This document shows positions 1 to 7,128 of a stretch of DNA of 28,222 nt, one piece after another. The notes under the pieces are model-generated. The model had not been told where the DNA came from, made no database searches, and was given only the letters and a program-made list of their open reading frames with translations. Location: the NCBI GenBank assembly GCA_964012715.1, contig CAXGUG010000047.1, positions 1 through 28,222 on the forward strand. Direction: 5' to 3'. The first letter of the stretch is position 1. The number at the start of each line of letters is the position of its first letter. The position numbers were made by a program, and so were the translations under genes. The DNA is from UBA1479 sp964012715. Its GTDB lineage: Bacteria > Pseudomonadota > Alphaproteobacteria > Rhodospirillales > Casp-alpha2.

Positions 1-629
1 TCGGCGTTGAGGCTGCGGATGATCTGCTTGGCCGTCGCGACGCGCTCCGGTCCTACATCAGCCACCTTATTGAGGACCACCACGTCCGCGAACTCGATCT
101 GTTCGGTCAGGAGCTGAACCAGGGTGCGGTCGTCTTCCTCACCCAGGGTCTCGCCCCGGTCCTCCAGAAAGTCGTGGCTGGAGAAATCGGCCAGCAGGTT
201 CACCGCGTCGACCACGGTCACCATCGTATCGAGGCGCGCCACATCCGACAGACTGTTCCCGTCCTCGTCCCTGAATTCAAAGGTCGCCGCCACCGGCAGG
301 GGTTCCGAGATGCCCGTGGATTCGATCAGCAGGTAATCGAACTTGCCTTCCTTCGCCAAACGCGAAACCTCGGCCAACAGGTCGTCGCGCAGGGTGCAGC
401 AGATGCAACCGTTGGACATTTCGACCAGGGTTTCGTCCATATGGCTCAACTCCGCGCCGCCTTCACGGATCAGATCGGCGTCGATGTTGACCTCGGACAT
501 GTCGTTGACGATCACCGCAACCCTGCGGCCTTCTCGGTTGCCGAGCACGCGATTCAAAAGCGTCGTCTTCCCGGCCCCCAGGAAGCCCGACAGAACGGTC
601 ACCGGCAGGCGATCTTGCGCCGCGTTCAT
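1..629 (-). CDS. COG0523 G3E-family GTPase (CobW/ZigA-type zinc metallochaperone), 3' truncated by the window edge
   Basis: About 209 N-terminal residues are visible; the C-terminal domain lies beyond base 1. The frame starts at the ATG at 629-627 and opens MNAAQDRLPVTVLSGFLGAG, followed by KTT, giving the Walker A motif GFLGAGKTT. Next come the family's metal-binding CxCC motif in NGCICCTLR, the Walker B-like ESTGISEP, and the guanine-specificity motif NKVAD. COG0523 proteins are GTP-driven metal chaperones; the zinc-responsive subgroup (ZigA/YciC/ZagA) is induced under zinc starvation. A perfect Zur-like palindrome about 80 bp upstream favours that subgroup over cobalamin-type CobW, and no cobalamin genes are nearby. 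No good Shine-Dalgarno is seen; an upstream ATG near 685 is out of frame and soon meets a stop, so 629 is preferred. The metal assignment is inference. Confidence 0.9.
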   Translation of the reverse strand, partial: MNAAQDRLPVTVLSGFLGAGKTTLLNRVLGNREGRRVAVIVNDMSEVNIDADLIREGGAELSHMDETLVEMSNGCICCTLRDDLLAEVSRLAKEGKFDYLLIESTGISEPLPVAATFEFRDEDGNSLSDVARLDTMVTVVDAVNLLADFSSHDFLEDRGETLGEEDDRTLVQLLTEQIEFADVVVLNKVADVGPERVATAKQIIRSLNA

Positions 630-710
630 CGCCGCGACCCAAGCAGCACAGTTCGGAATCGATACGTGGGGTCGGCCCTGCTCATGTCTTAATTCCTCAT
701 GCCAATGTAG

Positions 711-728
711 GTTATGTTATAACATAAC
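711..728. promoter_or_regulatory. Zur-box-like perfect palindrome
   Basis: GTTATGTTATAACATAAC is an 18-bp perfect inverted repeat. It resembles published proteobacterial Zur operators, which share a core like ATGTTATAACAT. It lies about 82 bp upstream of the COG0523 start, in the only intergenic region able to hold its promoter (630-841). Fur-family repressors bind such sites with zinc as co-repressor. No other gene starts beside it: the right-hand neighbour ends at 842 on the same strand. Confidence 0.75.
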
Positions 729-841
729 ATATCAATGACACAACAATCGCTTCAAGGCCGAATTCATTGCTGATCTCGGCCCCGGCGAACCATTCACCGC
801 AGGACGGGAAGGTCGACCGGCGACACCGCCGCCGTGATCAA

Positions 842-1246
842 TCAGACGTAGTTGGAAACTTCGACCAGGTTGCTGTCCGGGTCGCGGAAGTAGATCGAGC
901 GCAGTTCACCCATCGCGCCCGTGCGCTTTGACGGCTGGACCTCGATCTCGACTCCGACGCTTTCCAGATGCGCCTGAACCTGCTCGATCGGGGTATCCGT
1001 GATCAGGCAGAAATCCCCCGCCCCGGTCACCGGGTTAACGCCCTTGGGCTCGTAGGGGCTCGGAAACGGATGCAGGTTGATCTTGTTGTTGCCGAACAAC
1101 AGGGCCGAGCGGATATCGCCCGGGCGGGCCTCGAAATCTTCCCGCGTCATGCCCAGCGCCCGTTCATAGAACTCACAGGTTTTGTCCACGTCGGCGACGG
1201 TCAGGACAAAATGGTCGATACGGTCGATGGCAAAAGGCGCGGTCAT
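842..1246 (-). CDS. VOC-superfamily (glyoxalase/dioxygenase fold) protein
   Basis: This 134-residue single-module vicinal-oxygen-chelate protein starts at an ATG with a good ribosome site (GAGG, about 9 nt upstream). Likely metal ligands are His in IDHFVL (about residue 12), His in INLHPF (about 60) and Glu in NLVEVS near the C-terminus, so the metal triad looks intact. RDPDSNLVEV is the usual C-terminal signature of the glyoxalase/bleomycin-resistance family. The length fits a protomer that dimerises to form the active site. It lies 65 bp downstream of the DHH phosphoesterase gene on the same strand and may be co-transcribed. The substrate cannot be read from the sequence; lyase, dioxygenase and fosfomycin-modifying relatives share this fold. 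Confidence 0.85.
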   Translation of the reverse strand: MTAPFAIDRIDHFVLTVADVDKTCEFYERALGMTREDFEARPGDIRSALLFGNNKINLHPFPSPYEPKGVNPVTGAGDFCLITDTPIEQVQAHLESVGVEIEVQPSKRTGAMGELRSIYFRDPDSNLVEVSNYV

Positions 1247-1311
1247 GGATTGATTCCTCAGGGTCTGTTTTCTTGTGACTTGGGAGAAAGGCCGGCACGG
1301 CGATGTTTTTG

Positions 1312-2244
1312 TTATTTGCCGCGAATCTCAGCGATGATTTCGTCGGCGACGCGGTCGGCGTCGTCCGGGTCAACCTGGCAGGTTCCGACTGCGACATGAC
1401 CGCCGCCGCCGTATTTCAGCAACAGCGAGCCGACGTTGGCGCCGTTGGAGCGGTCCAGAATGGACTTACCGACGGCGATTTCGACCCGCCCCTTTTCGGG
1501 CAGGTTGGTCATATGGACCGAAATGTTGCACTGGGGGTATAGCGCATAAACCAGGAAGCGATTGACCGTGTAGACCGTATCCTCGCCGCGCAGATCGACG
1601 CGCACCACGTTGTCCAAGACTTCGGCGCAACGCTTCATCTGAATTTCGGCGAATTCCTCATTCAGGATATAGGCCTGCACGCGCTCGGCTACATCTGGAA
1701 TCTGAAGGATTTCCTCGACCGGGTGATGACGGCAATAGGTCATCATATCGATCATCAACTGCTCTTCAGACACGGAAAAATGCTTCAACCGCGCCAACCC
1801 GGTGCGCCCGTCGAGAATGAAGTTGAGCAGCGTATATCCGTCGGGGGCGAGAATTTCCTCTTCGGTGAAGCCGGCGGAATCAGCCTTGTCCACGGCATCT
1901 ATCAGCGCCGGATTGACCAGGGGGAAGCCCTTCTTGCCGCCGAAATGGTCGTAGACCACCCGCGCCGCAGACGGCGCTTTTGGGTCGATCACGCGGTTTT
2001 CGACGGTGCCGACACGTTCTTGTTCACTGATGTGGTGGTCGAAGCAAAGGTGCACGCCCGGTACGTACGGCAGGTTGGTGGTGATGTCGTTCGCGGTAAC
2101 TTCGATCTGGCCGTGCTGCATATCGCGCGGATGAGCGAACATGACCGTATCGATCATTTCGCGCTCCATGAACAGGGCGCCGCAAACCACGCCGTCGAAA
2201 TCCGGCCGCGTAATCAGCCGGTAACTGCCCCTGTCCGCGCTCAT
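1312..2244 (-). CDS. DHH/DHHA1-family phosphoesterase
   Basis: This is a 310-residue cytoplasmic phosphoesterase. The N-terminal DHH domain shows the metal-binding DFDG (TRPDFDGVVCGALF), the signature DHH in LCFDHHIS, and a later conserved Asp in DAVDKADSAGF. The C-terminal DHHA1 substrate-binding domain shows the glycine motif KYGGGGHVAVG. Family members hydrolyse phosphodiesters or phosphoanhydrides (nanoRNA, pAp, cyclic dinucleotides, polyphosphate); which one applies here is not evident. The frame stays open to an ATG at 2319, but the ATG at 2244 is preceded by GAGGA at good spacing and begins the conserved part, so it is chosen. It lies upstream of the VOC gene and diverges from the His-rich protein at 2453. 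Confidence 0.85.
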   Translation of the reverse strand: MSADRGSYRLITRPDFDGVVCGALFMEREMIDTVMFAHPRDMQHGQIEVTANDITTNLPYVPGVHLCFDHHISEQERVGTVENRVIDPKAPSAARVVYDHFGGKKGFPLVNPALIDAVDKADSAGFTEEEILAPDGYTLLNFILDGRTGLARLKHFSVSEEQLMIDMMTYCRHHPVEEILQIPDVAERVQAYILNEEFAEIQMKRCAEVLDNVVRVDLRGEDTVYTVNRFLVYALYPQCNISVHMTNLPEKGRVEIAVGKSILDRSNGANVGSLLLKYGGGGHVAVGTCQVDPDDADRVADEIIAEIRGK

Positions 2245-2452
2245 GCCCGTTTCCTCGCCCTTTGCGGTTCGGTATTCGTTCTGCCGAAAGTACCGCCTCT
2301 GATCCGCACTTGGCAACATGAACCAAGGTCATGGAAAGACTGGCGGTAATCGGTGCAGCATCCCGCGCTCACCTGAGATATGGTATAGCCCAGATTCAGC
2401 ACGGTCATACAGACCGATGCAGACACATAAGACGGCAACGAAGGGAACGACC

Positions 2453-2830
2453 ATGGCCGATCATCACGACGATCATCATCATCACGATCATGTCCATGGG
2501 CCCGGTTGCGGCCATGACCATAGCCATGACGAAGACGACCATACGCTGAGCGTGCAGATCGCCAACCAGATCATCAATGTCGCCAATTCCCGCCTGGAAA
2601 GCGGCCTGCCGCCCGAAGTGATCGCCGCCGGCATGCGCCATGCCGCGGCCAATTTCTCGGCCTTTGTTGCGCAGCATATGGACCCTGAGGCGCTTACCGA
2701 CGGTCGCCTGATCGAAGAGTTCGATCATATGCTGGGGTATTATGCCCAGGTTCACGGCGGCCAAGGACAGGCGCAACAAAGCCCGACCGGCCTGCACGAC
2801 CTAGTCAATCAAGTTAAAGACGAGTTTTGA
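2453..2830 (+). CDS. Small protein with His-rich metal-binding N-terminus and DUF3144-like body
   Basis: This is a 125-residue protein. The ATG at 2453 follows AAGGGA at good spacing. Residues 4-30 are dominated by His, Asp and one Gly-Cys-Gly (HHDDHHHHDHVHGPGCGHDH), a typical soft-metal (Ni/Zn/Cu) binding stretch. The rest is helical, with a pattern (AN followed by PPEVIAAGMRHAAANFSAFV) resembling DUF3144, where a similar A-A-x-F-x-A-F-V helix occurs; that assignment is from memory and tentative. No signal peptide or membrane span is seen. It may chelate or store metal, in keeping with the zinc-chaperone gene 1.8 kb away, but no Zur-like site was noticed in its own upstream region. The function is unknown. 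Confidence 0.8.
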   Translation: MADHHDDHHHHDHVHGPGCGHDHSHDEDDHTLSVQIANQIINVANSRLESGLPPEVIAAGMRHAAANFSAFVAQHMDPEALTDGRLIEEFDHMLGYYAQVHGGQGQAQQSPTGLHDLVNQVKDEF

Positions 2831-2840
2831 TCAAAGGATC

Positions 2841-2872
2841 GGCGCGCGCCGTTAAGACGGCGCCGCCGCTTT
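2841..2872. terminator. Bidirectional hairpin between convergent genes
   Basis: GGCGCGCGCCGT (2841-2852), loop TAAG, and ACGGCGCCGCC (2857-2867) form a GC-rich stem with one bulged base. It is followed by a weak pyrimidine tract. It sits in the 58-bp gap between the convergent His-rich gene and fbp and could stop transcription from either side. The T-run is poor, so intrinsic termination is uncertain. Confidence 0.45.
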
Positions 2873-2888
2873 CCTTGTTCCGCAGCCT

Positions 2889-3938
2889 TTATTCGGCAGC
2901 TCCGGCCCGGCTGGCCGGTTCGGCGGCACCCTCGGCGTGATAACGCTCGAGAATTTCAACTTCCTCTGACGAACCCATCATCACCGGCACGCGCTGGTGA
3001 ATATCCGTCGGAGGCACGTCGAGAATCGGCATCAGGCCTGTCGTCGCCCGCCCGCCGGCATGTTCGATGATCATCGCCATCGGCGAGGCTTCGTACAACA
3101 AACGCAAGCGCCCGCCCTTGGCGCGGCATTTCTCGTCGACCGGATACATGAACACACCGCCACGCGAAATCGCGCGATGCACATCCGCAACCATGGCCGC
3201 GACCCAACGCATGTTGAAATCACGCCCACGGGGGCCGGTTTTACCAGCCAAGCATTCCCCGATGTAACGGGTCACCGGCGGCTCCCAGAACCGCTGGTTC
3301 GAAGCATTAATGGCAAATTCCTTGGCTTGGTCCGGAATCCGGACATCACGCTCGGTCAGCACGAATTCACCGACGCCCGGATCCAAGGTGAATTTGGACA
3401 CGCCCTTGCCTTCCAGGGTCAGCAGCATCGTGGTCGATGCGGAATAAAGCACATAGCCCGCGGCAACCTGTTTACGCCCGGGTTGCAGGAAATCTTCCCT
3501 GGTCGCCAGACGCGACGGGTCGGGCGAGCGGAGAACCGAGAAAATCGTGCCGACCGGGCCGTTGATTTCAATATTCGACGACCCGTCCAGCGGATCAAAC
3601 ACCAACAAGTATTTTCCACGCGGCTCGTCCATCGGGATGATATGCGGCTCATCCATCTCCTCGGATGCCAGCGCCGTCAGCTGCCCGCCGCGCCGCGTCC
3701 AGGTCAGGAAGGTCTGATTGGCGAGAACGTCCAGTTCCTTCTGGGTTTCGTCCTGAACGTTCTGCCCGACGGCGCCGCCCAGGTTTCCGGCCAGATCGCC
3801 ATGGTTCACCAGGTTCGCGACAGCCTTGCACGCCGCCGCTATATCGTTGATCAGCGATGCCAATTCGCCCGTCGCCCGCGGCTCATCGCGAACGTCTTCA
3901 TACATGAAATGGGCGAGTGTCAGTTTATCGCTACCCAT
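2889..3938 (-). CDS. fbp: Class I fructose-1,6-bisphosphatase
   Basis: This 349-residue enzyme hydrolyses fructose-1,6-bisphosphate to fructose-6-phosphate in gluconeogenesis or the Calvin cycle. Visible class I motifs are the metal-site glutamates in ASEEMDEP, the hallmark DPLDGSSNIEINGPVGTIFS (about residues 118-137), the substrate-binding YIGE region, and the C-terminal YEASPMAMIIEHAGG. Length is normal for the class. The frame is open upstream to 4091, but the ATG at 3938 with AAGGGA upstream begins the family-like sequence. It is the last gene of the minus-strand block and is separated from recJ by tRNA-Glu. A perfect 11-bp tandem repeat sits just before its ribosome site. The Calvin-cycle alternative (cbbF) cannot be excluded, but no Rubisco or phosphoribulokinase gene is in view. 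Confidence 0.96.
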   Translation of the reverse strand: MGSDKLTLAHFMYEDVRDEPRATGELASLINDIAAACKAVANLVNHGDLAGNLGGAVGQNVQDETQKELDVLANQTFLTWTRRGGQLTALASEEMDEPHIIPMDEPRGKYLLVFDPLDGSSNIEINGPVGTIFSVLRSPDPSRLATREDFLQPGRKQVAAGYVLYSASTTMLLTLEGKGVSKFTLDPGVGEFVLTERDVRIPDQAKEFAINASNQRFWEPPVTRYIGECLAGKTGPRGRDFNMRWVAAMVADVHRAISRGGVFMYPVDEKCRAKGGRLRLLYEASPMAMIIEHAGGRATTGLMPILDVPPTDIHQRVPVMMGSSEEVEILERYHAEGAAEPASRAGAAE

Positions 3939-3950
3939 GGTGTTTCCCTT

Positions 3951-3972
3951 GGTTGCTCTGGGGTTGCTCTGG
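3951..3972. repeat. Perfect 11-bp tandem direct repeat in the fbp leader
   Basis: GGTTGCTCTGG occurs twice head-to-tail (3951-3961 and 3962-3972), 12 bp upstream of the fbp ATG. The unit equals about one helical turn, so both copies would face the same side of the DNA. This could be an operator, an RNA element overlapping the leader, or chance. Confidence 0.7.
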
Positions 3973-4124
3973 TTATTGGCGAGCCGGCCAGCCCGAAACG
4001 TATGCCAGACCGAACCATCCGAGGCCAGATTTTTCGCCCCCGAACCGAGGAACGGAGCCAGCGACCGCCGGGGCGATGCCCGGCGGGTCACGGTATCCGA
4101 TCAAATTGTCCGGAAGAAGAAAAT

Positions 4125-4202
4125 TGGCGTCCCCAAGGGGATTCGAACCCCTGTCTCCTCCGTGAAAGGGAGGTGTCCTAGGCCGGGCTAGACGATGGGG
4201 AC
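4125..4202 (-). tRNA. tRNA-Glu (anticodon UUC)
   Basis: Read on the minus strand, the gene starts GTCCCCA (4202) and ends TGGGGAC plus discriminator G (4128), closing a 7-bp acceptor stem, with CCA encoded at 4127-4125. The anticodon stem CCTCC/GGAGG encloses the loop CTTTCAC, giving anticodon TTC (4166-4164) and glutamate identity. The T arm has the standard GTTCGAATC. It lies between recJ and fbp in the same orientation. No fragment suggesting an integrated element is seen at its 3' end. Confidence 0.96.
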
Positions 4203-4233
4203 GCTGTGACCCGTGGCCTGTGAAGGCGCACTA

Positions 4234-4260
4234 GGTATACGCCCCCGAAATTAAAATCAA
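4234..4260 (-). promoter_or_regulatory. Possible sigma-70 promoter for tRNA-Glu
   Basis: On the minus strand TTGATT (4260-4255) and TATACC (4239-4234) are 15 bp apart, which is short for a sigma-70 promoter. They lie about 32 bp before the tRNA 5' end, so a transcript would start near 4227 with a leader of about 25 nt. The flanking DNA is AT-rich compared with its surroundings. Confidence 0.4.
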
Positions 4261-4283
4261 GGGGACTTTTCAAAGATTTTTTT

Positions 4284-6146
4284 TCAAGCCGCCGGTTGGG
4301 CGTCTTCGATCTGGAATTGTACGGTTGTCCGCCCGTTCCAGCTATTGAAGCGCAACCGCCCGGCAAGGTGGATCGCGCGCCCGTCGTGGTTCAACAGCGC
4401 AGACCCCAGATCAGAATCCAACGCGCGGAACGCGATTCCCGAAATCGTGCCCTTCCCGTCTTTGACCACGGAACACTTCACGTGGTTTTCGCCGACACGG
4501 TCGGCATAGCTCAGGCGGGCATGCGGCATGACGAATCGCGGTTCCGGGTTGCCCGCGCCGAATGGCCCCAATTGGGCGATTTCCTCGATTAATTCCGGCG
4601 TCGCCGCGTCAGGACGCAAGGCTCCGTCCAGATACAATGTCGGCGAGATGCCCCCCGCGGCAACGCTGACTGAAATGCGTTCGTCCAAAAACTCGCGGAA
4701 AGCAGCCAGTTTCTCGCGGGCGACTGTGAACCCAGCCGCCATGGCATGCCCGCCGCCCTTGACGATCAATCCAGCCTGACGTGCGGCGATGATCGCAGCC
4801 CCCAGATCGACGCCCTTGATCGACCGACCGGACCCGACACCTAGATTCTCGCCGCCCTCGCCGCCAAAGGCGACGACGCAGGCCGGGCGGTTGTATCGCT
4901 CCTTCAGGCGCGAGGCGACAATCCCGATGACCCCAGGGTGCCAACCTTCGCCATGGGCCAGAGCGACCGCCCCCATGGCGTTCGGGCTGCCCCCGCCAAG
5001 GTCTTCCAACTGTGAGATCGCGCCTTCCAGAACCCCGGCCTCAATCGCCTGACGTTCACGGTTGAAGCCATCCAAGCGCCGGGCAAGGTGCCAGGCTTCG
5101 TCTTGGTGTTCGGTCGTCATCAGGCGGTACCCAAGGTCGGATTCGCCGACACGCCCGCCCGCATTCACCCGAGGCCCCATGACGAACCCCAGGTGATAAG
5201 CGGTCGGCATCTCATCCACGCCACCGACGTCAGCCAGCGCCTTGAGCCCTGGATTCCGGCGCGCCGCCATGACTTTCAAGCCTTGCGTAACCAAAGCCCG
5301 GTTAATACCGACCAGCGGCACCACGTCACAAACGGTCCCCAAGGCAACCAGATCGAGCCATTGCAGCAAGTCCGGCGTGGGCCGGTTCTTGTACCAGCCG
5401 GCTTCGCGCAGGACGCGATTGATCGCGACCACCATCAGAAACGTCACGCCGACGGCCGCCAATTGCCCGTGTCCTGCCGTCTCGTCCAGGCGATTAGGGT
5501 TGATGACGGCCTGCGCTTTGGGTAGTTCGGCCTCTGCCGTGTGGTGATCGATCACGACCACATCGATGCCTGCATCTCGCGCCGCGGCCAGGGGCTCGAA
5601 CGCCAAAGTGCCGCAATCGACCGTGACGACGACCGAGGCCCCTTCCCGATCCTTCAGGCCCAGGATCGCCGCCGTATTGGGGCCGTAGCCTTCCTTGATT
5701 CGGTCTGGAATATGCACGGCGGCACGGCCGCCGACGGCACGGACGAAACGCGCCAGCAACGCAGACGAGGTCGCCCCGTCAACGTCGTAGTCGCCGAATA
5801 TACCGATGCACTCGCCCTGCATGATGGCCCCGGCCAGGCGCTCGGCCCCCGCCCCCATATCGAGGAAACGGTCCGGGTCGGGCAGCAAATCTCGGAGAGT
5901 AGGCGCCAGGAACCCTGGAACATCTTCGATATCGACGCCGCGCCCCGCCATCACGCGGGCTGTCAGTTCCGACAGGTCCCAGCGTTGAACCAGGGACTGA
6001 ACGGCGCGGTTATCGACTGGGCGCTCAAGCCACCGCCGCCCGGTCAACGACCGTTCGACGCCAAGCACCTGAACCGACTCGGTATTTTCCTGCCGCGGCG
6101 TGGCCGCCGCTAAAGAATCAGGATCCGCGAGTGAGCTTGGACACAT
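4284..6146 (-). CDS. recJ: Single-stranded-DNA-specific exonuclease RecJ
   Basis: This is a 620-residue 5'-3' ssDNA exonuclease of RecFOR recombination and mismatch repair. The DHH domain carries IFGDYDVDGATSSALL, VVTVDCG, the signature VVIDHHTAE and MGPRVNAGGRVG. The DHHA1 domain has VGSGRSI and KGGGHAMAAGFTV. A C-terminal OB-like part ends NSWNGRTTVQFQIEDA, typical of RecJ. The ATG at 6146 has GAGGGA upstream and lies inside the end of glpX (29-bp overlap), implying translational coupling. The frame is open to 6239, but that stretch is glpX in another phase. The N-terminal FLGVERSLTGRRW-like block common in alphaproteobacterial RecJ appears here as VLGVERSLTGRRW. It ends about 80 bp before tRNA-Glu. 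Confidence 0.95.
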   Translation of the reverse strand: MCPSSLADPDSLAAATPRQENTESVQVLGVERSLTGRRWLERPVDNRAVQSLVQRWDLSELTARVMAGRGVDIEDVPGFLAPTLRDLLPDPDRFLDMGAGAERLAGAIMQGECIGIFGDYDVDGATSSALLARFVRAVGGRAAVHIPDRIKEGYGPNTAAILGLKDREGASVVVTVDCGTLAFEPLAAARDAGIDVVVIDHHTAEAELPKAQAVINPNRLDETAGHGQLAAVGVTFLMVVAINRVLREAGWYKNRPTPDLLQWLDLVALGTVCDVVPLVGINRALVTQGLKVMAARRNPGLKALADVGGVDEMPTAYHLGFVMGPRVNAGGRVGESDLGYRLMTTEHQDEAWHLARRLDGFNRERQAIEAGVLEGAISQLEDLGGGSPNAMGAVALAHGEGWHPGVIGIVASRLKERYNRPACVVAFGGEGGENLGVGSGRSIKGVDLGAAIIAARQAGLIVKGGGHAMAAGFTVAREKLAAFREFLDERISVSVAAGGISPTLYLDGALRPDAATPELIEEIAQLGPFGAGNPEPRFVMPHARLSYADRVGENHVKCSVVKDGKGTISGIAFRALDSDLGSALLNHDGRAIHLAGRLRFNSWNGRTTVQFQIEDAQPAA

Positions 6147-7095
6147 GATGGTGTCCCTCGATATAGCGCAAGGTGCGCGTTTTGGAGCGCACGACCAAGG
6201 AATGCGTAACGGCCATGCCGCCTGGCATGAACTGTACACCAGCCAGCATCGGGCCTGTGGTCACACCAGTCGCGGCGAAGGTAACGTTACCCGACGCCAT
6301 ATCCATCAGGTCGTATTTACATGCGGGGTCTTCGACCCCGGCTTTGCGCAGGCGCTGAAATTCGTCATCATTCCTGACGATCAATCGGCCCTGCATCTGC
6401 CCCCCCATGCCGCGAAGGGCGGCCGCGGCGAGAACGCCCTGCGTCGCGCGACCGCTTCCAAGGAAGATATCAACCCCAGACCCGGCAAGCGCGGGCGCCA
6501 CGGCGCCGGACACATCTCCGTCGAGAATCAGTCGAATTCGTGCCCCGGCCTCGCGCACCTTGGCCACCAATTGCGCGTGGCGCGGTCGGTCGAGCATGCA
6601 AACCACGAGGTCGGAAATTTTGACCTTCTTGGCTTTCGCCAAGGCTTTCAGGTTTTCCGCCGGCTCGGCATCCAGATCGACCACCCCTTCCGGCAGGTCG
6701 GGGCCAACGGCGATCTTTTCCATGTAGACGTTCGGCACACAGAGGAACCCGCCGTCTTCGGCCAGCGCGATGGCCGACAACGCGTTGTAGCCGCCACGTG
6801 CGATGATCGACTTGCCCTCAAGCGCCAGAACCGCGACATCCGCCTTGGGCGCGCCACCGGTACCCAGCTTCTGCCCGGTAAACAGGTCTTCGACCTCGCC
6901 GCTTTCGCCTTCGCCCATGCGGACGGTGCCGTCCACCATCAGGGTGTCCAAGCGGTCCATCATGGCTTTGACGGCGGCTTCATCGGCGGCGCGTTCGTCG
7001 CCGCCCCCCAGATAGGCCATGGCCGCAACGGCGGCAGCCTCGGTCACGCGCACGGCCTCCAGGGCCAGATTGCGATCTGTCACGGCATCATTCAC
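6118..7095 (-). CDS. glpX: GlpX-like class II fructose-1,6-bisphosphatase with altered active site
   Basis: This 325-residue protein aligns without gaps to remembered E. coli GlpX around the active site. Conserved are D33 (in RAADEAAVKAM), E57 (MGEGES), E88 (LEGK), Y119 (VYMEK), the PRH motif and LDGDV. Replaced are D85 (Leu; the usual DPIEGT reads LALEGK), E213 (Gln; GGAPEG reads GRATQG), K29 (Glu), D61 (Gly) and T90 (Lys). D85 and E213 are metal ligands in the E. coli enzyme. The frame is intact and codon use is like that of its neighbours, so it is not a decaying pseudogene. It sits between hom (33 bp upstream) and recJ (overlapping). It may be a weak phosphatase, a different phosphatase, or a non-catalytic protein; the symbol reflects homology only. 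Confidence 0.9.
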   Translation of the reverse strand: MNDAVTDRNLALEAVRVTEAAAVAAMAYLGGGDERAADEAAVKAMMDRLDTLMVDGTVRMGEGESGEVEDLFTGQKLGTGGAPKADVAVLALEGKSIIARGGYNALSAIALAEDGGFLCVPNVYMEKIAVGPDLPEGVVDLDAEPAENLKALAKAKKVKISDLVVCMLDRPRHAQLVAKVREAGARIRLILDGDVSGAVAPALAGSGVDIFLGSGRATQGVLAAAALRGMGGQMQGRLIVRNDDEFQRLRKAGVEDPACKYDLMDMASGNVTFAATGVTTGPMLAGVQFMPGGMAVTHSLVVRSKTRTLRYIEGHHHVSKLTRGS

Positions 7096-7128
7096 AGACG
7101 GATCCTCGCCTTTTTGGTTCAGGTCGAC

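Noticed and set aside
2997..4181. 394-codon plus-strand open frame over fbp
   Set aside because: It is antisense to fbp in GC-rich DNA, its product has no motif, and it runs through the tRNA gene.
4125..4202. tRNA-Glu as the attachment site of an integrated element
   Set aside because: No integrase, no repeated tRNA 3' end and no change in composition are visible on either side.
6118..7095. glpX as a pseudogene
   Set aside because: There is no frameshift or early stop and the length is normal; only specific active-site residues are changed.
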